NCBI GenBank assembly: GCA_945487445.1
Contig: CALYTU010000058.1
Coordinates: 1-9,285, forward strand
Length of the DNA: 9,285 nucleotides
Direction: 5' to 3'
Source of the DNA: an uncultured Clostridia bacterium
GTDB taxonomy: Bacteria; Bacillota; Clostridia; Oscillospirales; Oscillospiraceae
The translations under genes and the position numbers were made by a program. The notes under the pieces were generated by a model. The model made no database searches and was not told the DNA's origin. It saw nothing but the letters and a program-made list of their open reading frames with translations. Shown piece by piece: positions 4,894 to 9,285 of the stretch (the first letter of the stretch is position 1; every line of letters begins with the position of its first letter).

Positions 4894-5436
4894 TTACGCC
4901 TCCATCTGGCGGCCAAGGAAACCTGCCACAACGTCCAGGAGCCTGCATTCAAAGTCTCCCGGCCAACGGTCGCGCTCCAGATCCGCGACCAGAACCACGC
5001 CGCCCAGCAGATCTCCCTCAGAGAGAATGGGGACTGCCGCGCCGACGACCGCGGACGCGCCCTCTGCCAGAGCTGTGGGAAGACCCTGGCCCCGAGAGCA
5101 GTATCGCTCCCGGTCCTCGAATCGGCGGATCAAGCCCTGCGCCAGCCGCCGATCCATCACATCCTGCCGACCCGGACCTGCCGCGGCAATCACCGTGTCC
5201 CGGTCGCAGACTGCGGCCAGAAAGCCCGTGTTTTTGTAGACCGCCTCGCAGATTCGCCCCGCGAACTCCGTCAGGTCCCCCATGGGCGAATACTTCTTAA
5301 AGATGACTTCTCCGTTTTTCTCCGTGAAAATCTCCAGCGGGTCACCTTCGCGGATACGCAGGGTTCTGCGGATTTCCTTGGGAATCACGACTCTGCCGAG
5401 ATCGTCAATTCGGCGGACAATACCTGTTGCTTTCAT
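4894..5436 (-). CDS. spoVT: Stage V sporulation protein T, AbrB-family transcription regulator
   Basis: SpoVT is a DNA-binding regulator made in the forespore that adjusts sigma-G-dependent genes and affects spore coat and germination properties. The 180-residue protein equals the usual length (about 178 in B. subtilis). Residues 1-50 form the swapped-hairpin AbrB domain, with TGIVRRIDDLGRVVIPKEIR as the diagnostic start. Residues about 55-180 form the GAF-like effector domain. The ATG at 5436 has AGAGGGA upstream; the frame stays open to 5682 but that extension is unlike the family. It is divergent from lgt, and a sigma-G-like promoter lies about 40 bases upstream. Its presence supports an endospore-forming lineage. 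Identification is very secure. Confidence 0.95.
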   Translation of the reverse strand: MKATGIVRRIDDLGRVVIPKEIRRTLRIREGDPLEIFTEKNGEVIFKKYSPMGDLTEFAGRICEAVYKNTGFLAAVCDRDTVIAAAGPGRQDVMDRRLAQGLIRRFEDRERYCSRGQGLPTALAEGASAVVGAAVPILSEGDLLGGVVLVADLERDRWPGDFECRLLDVVAGFLGRQMEA

Positions 5437-5477
5437 ATTTTTCCCTCTTTCCTGTATTGGTCTGTCAATTTCTGTCA

Positions 5478-5506
5478 TAGTATTTGTCAAAACAGGAAAG
5501 TTATGC
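5478..5506 (-). promoter_or_regulatory. Sigma-G-like promoter for spoVT
   Basis: On the minus strand GCATA (5502-5506) is followed after 17 bases by AATACTA (5478-5484). The forespore sigma-G consensus is about GHATR, 17-18 bases, CATWHTA, so all of the -35 and 6 of 7 -10 positions fit. Sigma-G control of spoVT is established in B. subtilis, which supports the call. Confidence 0.55.
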
Positions 5507-5553
5507 TTGCTGAAAAAAAAGCGTTCTGAGGGATAGCTTTTCGAACAGCCGTA

Positions 5554-5562
5554 TGGTATAAT
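5554..5562 (+). promoter_or_regulatory. Extended -10 promoter for lgt
   Basis: The plus strand reads TGGTATAAT, a perfect TGnTATAAT extended -10. The -35 region (near 5534-5539) is poor, as is common for extended -10 promoters. The start of transcription would be near 5569, leaving a leader of about 20 bases that contains AAAGGAGG. Confidence 0.65.
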
Positions 5563-5590
5563 AAGGCGAACTGTGAAAGGAGGCGGCATT

Positions 5591-6544
5591 ATGCTTTTTG
5601 ACGCCGGAACCATCAGCTTCCCCGGCCTGGGGATCGAAGGGATCAACCCGCCCCGCACCCTGCCCTTCACCGTCTTCGGCAAGGATATCTATCTCTACGG
5701 AATGATCATCGCCCTGGGTTTCTTGCTTGCAATCTTTTACGCAAAAAAACGGGCCAGGGAATTCGGTACGAATTTTGATCTGGTGACGGACGCGATCCTC
5801 TTTGCTGTCCCAGCCGCCATTGTCTGCGCCAGAATCTACTACGTGGCCTTTCGGTGGGACGTCTACCGGGACAATCCCATTACCGCCCTATACATCTGGG
5901 AGGGCGGCATTGCCATTTACGGCGGTGTGATCGGCGCAATTTTGGGCCTGATTCTCTTTGCCAAAGTCAGAAAGCAAAAGCTCACGCCTTATCTGGATAT
6001 CATGGCCCTGGGGCTGCTGATCGGTCAGCTCATCGGCCGTTGGGGCAATTTCTTCAACCGGGAGGCCTACGGCGCGGAAATCTTCAACGACTTCCTTCTG
6101 CGTATGGGAATCACAGGCGCGGACGGCGTAATTCGGTACTGGCATCCCACCTTTTTTTATGAATCCGTTTGGAATCTGATTGGCTTCGCGCTCCTCCACT
6201 TTCTTTCCAAAAAGCGGCGGTACGACGGGCAAACGTTCTTGCAGTATGTGGCCTGGTACGGCCTTGGCCGGACGTGGATCGAGGGACTGCGGACCGATTC
6301 TCTCTACATCACCGGAACGGATCTCCGGGTAAGCCAGCTTTTGGCCGCCGTCAGCTTCGTAATCGCCGTGGGCGTGATGCTCTACATCCGGCTGTATAAA
6401 ACCCCCGACGGCTCCAACATGCTGGTCAATCGGAAGCCGGCATCAGATCCCGTCGAAGTGCCGGCGGAAACATCGCCTTCGGCCACCCCGGACGAGGCGA
6501 CGCACGATGACGAAAACGCCGTGAACAGCACCGAGGCCCAATAG
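5591..6544 (+). CDS. lgt: Prolipoprotein diacylglyceryl transferase
   Basis: Lgt is the membrane enzyme that transfers diacylglycerol from phosphatidylglycerol to the lipobox cysteine of prolipoproteins, the first step in lipoprotein maturation. The 317-residue product has about seven membrane segments, for example around 37-52, 66-86, 106-126, 136-150, 193-207 and 247-267. The family signature GRWGNFFNREAYG is at 149-161, including Arg150. The WEGGIAIYGG segment (103-112) has Tyr110 where the E. coli enzyme has His103. Residues from about 275 to the end form an acidic, hydrophilic tail that should lie in the cytoplasm. The start is the ATG at 5591, seven bases after AAAGGAGG; a GTG at 5573 overlaps that site and is unlikely. 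It is divergent from spoVT and convergent with the cysteine desulfurase gene. Confidence 0.96.
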   Translation: MLFDAGTISFPGLGIEGINPPRTLPFTVFGKDIYLYGMIIALGFLLAIFYAKKRAREFGTNFDLVTDAILFAVPAAIVCARIYYVAFRWDVYRDNPITALYIWEGGIAIYGGVIGAILGLILFAKVRKQKLTPYLDIMALGLLIGQLIGRWGNFFNREAYGAEIFNDFLLRMGITGADGVIRYWHPTFFYESVWNLIGFALLHFLSKKRRYDGQTFLQYVAWYGLGRTWIEGLRTDSLYITGTDLRVSQLLAAVSFVIAVGVMLYIRLYKTPDGSNMLVNRKPASDPVEVPAETSPSATPDEATHDDENAVNSTEAQ

Positions 6545-6601
6545 CCGGCGAAGTATAATTCTGTTTTGCCGCATGCCGTATCAAACCTGCCATAAACATC
6601 A

Positions 6602-6626
6602 GGACCCGCGGAACAACCGCGGGTCC
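6602..6626. terminator. Shared terminator between convergent lgt and cysteine desulfurase genes
   Basis: GGACCCGCGG pairs perfectly with CCGCGGGTCC across the loop AACAA. On the plus strand it is followed by a T-rich CTTCTTGTTGTT. On the minus strand the following sequence is only moderately T-rich. It lies 57 bases past the lgt stop and 10 bases past the stop of the opposing gene, so it probably serves both. Confidence 0.8.
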
Positions 6627-6636
6627 CTTCTTGTTG

Positions 6637-7761
6637 TTATGTCAACCTTTTGACAGCCTCCCGGACAGCAGCAAGCAGCGCGTCTGCTTCCTCCTCGGTT
6701 GTAAAGCGGCTCAGCGACGCCCGCACGGAGCCGTCAATGACTGCGGGGGCAACGCCCATTGCCTCCAGAACGTGGCTTCGGTGCCCCTTGGCGCAGGCGG
6801 AGCCGGCGGAAACGTAGACGCCCTGATCTTGCAGGCAGTTGATGATGCCCTGGGATCGGGCGCCCGGGATGGAGAAGCTGACAATATGGGGCGCTGCCTG
6901 CGCGCCATTCAGCACCACCCCGTCGATGACCTCAAGCCCTGCGCGCAGACGCTGCTTCAGGGAGTTCTCACGGGCCAGGTCCTCCCGCAGGGCGAGCTGC
7001 GCGGCCTCACAGGCCGCGCCGAAGCCGAGCAGATTCGGCACGGCTTCGGTGCCGGAGCGTTGGCCGCTCTCCTGCCCGCCGCCGTGGAGATAGGGCGGAA
7101 GGGAAAGCCCCTTGCGCACCCAGAGCGCACCCGCTCCCTTGGGACCGTGGATCTTGTGGGAGCTGACGGAGACCAGATCCGCATCCAGCGTGGAGGCGCG
7201 GAACGGAAGCTTCAGAAAGCCCTGCACCGCGTCGGTGTGAAAGAGCGCGTTGGGGGCCATGCGATGGGTGAGCTTCGCCATGGACGAGATCGGCATGACA
7301 GAGCCGACCTCATTGTTGACCATCATCACGGAGACAAAAATCGTGTCCGGGCGCAGCGCGGCGCGCAGGGCCTCCAGCGTCACCGTCCCGTCCGGCCCCG
7401 GGGCGAGGTACGTGACCTCGAAGCCCCGTGCTTCCAGCTCCTTCATGGGGTGAAGGATGGCGTGGTGCTCGATCTGCGTTGTAATAAGGTGTTTTCCCCG
7501 TTTGCCCAGCTTCTGCGCGGCGGAAAATACGGCCCAGTTGTCAGCCTCCGTTCCGCCGGACGTGAAAAAGACCCGGTCCGGCTCCGTGCCGAGCGCCTTT
7601 GCCACGCTGCGGCGGGCCGCATCCAACCTTCGGTGCGCCTCCACGCCCGGACTGTGCAGCGAGCTGGGGTTGCCCCAGCATTTCGTCAGCGCCTCGGTTA
7701 CCGCCTGCACCGCCGCCTCACAGGGCTTTGTGGTGGCGGAATTGTCAAAATAAGCAAACAT
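6637..7761 (-). CDS. Cysteine desulfurase (NifS/IscS family)
   Basis: This PLP enzyme takes sulfur from cysteine as a protein persulfide and passes it to iron-sulfur assembly or tRNA thiolation, releasing alanine. The 374-residue protein shows the expected fold-type I features: the N-terminal motif FDNSATT, the GGTEADN stretch at 69-75, His100, Asn150 in VNNEVG, Asp177 in HTDAVQ, the PLP lysine Lys203 in SSHKIHGPKG, and the catalytic Cys323 in SAGSACAKGHRSHV. The catalytic loop is somewhat short. The ATG at 7761 has CAGGAG 5 bases upstream; the frame remains open to 7809 but that extension falls in a repeat. The position directly after mnmE suggests a role in tRNA wobble modification (sulfur for MnmA) but does not prove it. 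The exact orthology (iscS, nifS or a paralogue) cannot be settled here. Confidence 0.92.
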   Translation of the reverse strand: MFAYFDNSATTKPCEAAVQAVTEALTKCWGNPSSLHSPGVEAHRRLDAARRSVAKALGTEPDRVFFTSGGTEADNWAVFSAAQKLGKRGKHLITTQIEHHAILHPMKELEARGFEVTYLAPGPDGTVTLEALRAALRPDTIFVSVMMVNNEVGSVMPISSMAKLTHRMAPNALFHTDAVQGFLKLPFRASTLDADLVSVSSHKIHGPKGAGALWVRKGLSLPPYLHGGGQESGQRSGTEAVPNLLGFGAACEAAQLALREDLARENSLKQRLRAGLEVIDGVVLNGAQAAPHIVSFSIPGARSQGIINCLQDQGVYVSAGSACAKGHRSHVLEAMGVAPAVIDGSVRASLSRFTTEEEADALLAAVREAVKRLT

Positions 7762-7803
7762 TTTTTCTCCTGTTATCGTTACGTAGTGTTGCGCGTAAAG
7801 CAA

Positions 7804-7845
7804 CCTCATCCGGGGCTTCGCGCCACCTTCCCCTCGAGGGGAAGG
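7804..7845. repeat. Short palindromic intergenic repeat abutting the mnmE stop
   Basis: The unit starts CCTCATCCG and ends in the perfect palindrome CCTTCCCCTCGAGGGGAAGG (7826-7845). In the centre is a small GGGGC/GCGCC inverted motif. The palindrome ends one base before the mnmE stop codon. I recall units of this design (CCTCATCC, then CCACCTTC, then a palindrome) as dispersed repeats in gut Clostridia; this needs a search. No T-run follows on either strand, so it is not a standard terminator. Confidence 0.6.
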
Positions 7846-9207
7846 CTATTTTCCAACGCAGAACCGCGCGAAGATCCGGTCGGTGATGTCCTCCCGGACC
7901 GTCCGGCCTGTCAGCTCGCCCAAGGCTTCCAAAGCAGTCTCCAGCTCCGTCAAAACGGCGTCGGGGGTGATCCCTTCCTCCATGGCATCCAAAGCCCGGC
8001 TGATGGCCTCGGCCGCCGTGCTGACCGCCTCGCACTGTCGGACGTTGGTCAAAATGGACCCGTCGCAGGGCAGATCCGCCCCGAAGATCTGCTCGATCCA
8101 TTCACAGAGCTTGTCCAGCCCGTCGCCCCGCGTGGCGGAGACAGAGAATATGGGCTCAAAGGGAAGCTGAAGCCGGAAGACCCGCTGGGGCAGGTCGGTC
8201 TTGTTCATCACGGCAATCGCCCGCTTTGCCTCTCGGGCGGCGGCCATGGCCTGCCGGTCCTCTTCGTCCAGCGGCACGGCGGCGTCGCAGACGAAGATTG
8301 CCAGGTCCGCCTGCTCCGCGGCGGCGCGGGATCGCTCCACGCCCAGAGCCTCGATCCGATCACCGGTCTGCCGGATGCCGGCAGTGTCGGTGATTCGGAC
8401 CAGAACGCGGCCAAAGCGGGCGGTCTCTTCCACGGTGTCCCGCGTGGTGCCGGGAATATCCGTCACGATCACCCGGTCAAAGCCCACCAGGGCGTTCAGC
8501 AGGGAGGATTTTCCCGCGTTGGGCTTGCCCACCAGGACGATCTTCACACCCTGCTTCAGAATGCGCCCCCGCTCGGAGGTGTCGCGAAGCCAACGGAGCT
8601 GATCCCGGTCTGTCCGAAGCTGCGCCTCGAAATCGGAGAGCTGAAAGTCGGGAATGTCCTCGTCCGGGTAATCCAGCACCGCGTGGTAGTGGCTGCAAAT
8701 ATCGGTCAGGCCGTCGTAGATGGGGGCAAGTCGCCGGTGCAGGGCGCCGCCCACCTGGGCGGCGGCGTTGGCCGCCATATCAGCGGTCTGCGCCTCGATC
8801 AGATCAATGACAGCCTCGGCCCCGGTCAGGTCCATCCGCCCGTTCAGGAAAGCCCGCTTCGTGAACTCCCCCGGTCTGGCAGGCCGGGCTCCCGCCCGAT
8901 AGAGCGCTTCCAGCCCCGCCGCGAGCACAGCGGGAGAGCCATGACATTGCAGCTCAGCCGTATCCTCCCCCGTATAGGTCTGCGGGCCGCGGGTGAAGAC
9001 CGCCAGCGCCTGGTCAATCTCCCGGCCGTTGACATCAAAGAGCGTCCCCAAAACCAGCTTCCGGTCCGGCGCCTCCGTCAGGGGCTTGCCGCTTTTACAG
9101 CGGAAGACCCTCTCCACCACCTCGGCACAGCCCTCCCCGGAGAGCCGCAGGATGCCGATGGCACAGGGCTGTTTCCCTGTGGAGATCGCAGCGATGATGT
9201 CTGCCAT
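7846..9207 (-). CDS. mnmE: tRNA modification GTPase MnmE (TrmE)
   Basis: With MnmG, MnmE adds the aminomethyl or carboxymethylaminomethyl group at C5 of wobble uridine in certain tRNAs; GTP hydrolysis drives the cycle. The 453-residue protein equals the usual length (E. coli 454). The N-terminal formyl-THF-binding domain covers about 1-118 and helical segments flank an inserted G domain. G motifs are GKPNAGKS (227-234), TTRD (254-257), DTAG (274-277) and NKTD (335-338). The C-terminus is the invariant CVGK (450-453). I chose the ATG at 9207, six bases after GGAAGTG; an in-frame GTG at 9216 would add three residues. The upstream region is only 28 bases before a mobile repeat. The cysteine desulfurase gene follows 84 bp downstream. 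Identity is very secure. Confidence 0.97.
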   Translation of the reverse strand: MADIIAAISTGKQPCAIGILRLSGEGCAEVVERVFRCKSGKPLTEAPDRKLVLGTLFDVNGREIDQALAVFTRGPQTYTGEDTAELQCHGSPAVLAAGLEALYRAGARPARPGEFTKRAFLNGRMDLTGAEAVIDLIEAQTADMAANAAAQVGGALHRRLAPIYDGLTDICSHYHAVLDYPDEDIPDFQLSDFEAQLRTDRDQLRWLRDTSERGRILKQGVKIVLVGKPNAGKSSLLNALVGFDRVIVTDIPGTTRDTVEETARFGRVLVRITDTAGIRQTGDRIEALGVERSRAAAEQADLAIFVCDAAVPLDEEDRQAMAAAREAKRAIAVMNKTDLPQRVFRLQLPFEPIFSVSATRGDGLDKLCEWIEQIFGADLPCDGSILTNVRQCEAVSTAAEAISRALDAMEEGITPDAVLTELETALEALGELTGRTVREDITDRIFARFCVGK

Positions 9208-9235
9208 AGCTTTCACTTCCGTTCTTTTTTAGGGT

Positions 9236-9285
9236 GTATCTATTCAGTAGCCCCATCTGTCATTTCGAACGAAGTGAGAAATCCG
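9236..9285 (-). mobile_element. Partial copy (end A) of the 123-bp miniature inverted-repeat element
   Basis: These 50 bases are identical to 2901-2950, so a further copy begins here and runs off the window. End A faces mnmE. As at nrdD, it begins exactly 28 bases upstream of the start codon. The adjoining bases tttagggt (9228-9235) should be one half of its target duplication. Confidence 0.9.

Noticed and set aside
4062..5300. Plus-strand open frame of about 412 codons
   Set aside because: It overlaps yjjG, the intergenic region and spoVT in antisense, and its 3' half is Pro/Arg/Ser-rich nonsense. The minus-strand genes have clear motifs and ribosome binding sites.
5437..5682. Longer spoVT starting at 5682
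   Set aside because: The extension overlaps the divergent lgt gene and promoter. SpoVT proteins start at the MKATG segment, with a ribosome binding site at the right distance.
1..9285. A small circular plasmid or phage genome closed at the shared repeat
   Set aside because: The flanks next to the two terminal partial copies differ (ggttggac and tttagggt), so they are different insertions. The genes are chromosomal core functions and no replication gene is present.

Overview
The window looks like a chromosomal segment of an endospore-forming Clostridia member, most probably a gut Oscillospiraceae-type bacterium (lineage is inference). Reasons: a class III (anaerobic, oxygen-sensitive) ribonucleotide reductase with its activase, a SpoVT forespore regulator, moderately high GC, strong AGGAGG-type ribosome binding sites, and two kinds of short dispersed repeat. 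No rRNA, tRNA, CRISPR or phage gene was seen.

Layout. Positions 1-302 hold the right end of a 123-bp mobile repeat, about 150 bp with no recognisable gene, and the terminator of the nrd unit. Positions 303-3982 carry the anaerobic dNTP-synthesis unit on the minus strand: promoter with NrdR-type boxes, nrdG, then nrdD, whose product ends in a fused thioredoxin-like domain. Positions 4035-5436 carry a YjjG-type nucleotidase and spoVT on the minus strand. Divergent from spoVT, lgt (5591-6544) runs on the plus strand and meets a convergent terminator. Positions 6637-9207 carry a cysteine desulfurase and mnmE on the minus strand, both linked to tRNA thiolation and modification.

The most striking structure is a miniature inverted-repeat element. 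Two complete 123-bp copies, identical and inverted, bracket nrdD at 303-425 and 2901-3023. Each is flanked by its own perfect 8-bp target duplication (ccgtgtta and gattggca), so they are two independent insertions and not one composite transposon. One landed on the nrdD stop codon, which the duplication preserved; the other sits 28 bp upstream of the nrdD start. Two further partial copies form the two ends of the window, and the right-hand one is also exactly 28 bp upstream of a start codon (mnmE). The end facing the genes carries a candidate outward promoter whose -10 is completed at the junction.

Functionally, NrdG activates NrdD by making its glycyl radical, and the fused redoxin could recycle the active-site disulfide. 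YjjG-type nucleotidases clean up non-canonical pyrimidine nucleotides. SpoVT tunes late sporulation, Lgt lipidates prolipoproteins, and the cysteine desulfurase and MnmE probably serve tRNA wobble-base modification. The genes are ordinary core functions. The unusual part is the repeat biology and the regulatory DNA around nrdGD, yjjG and spoVT.
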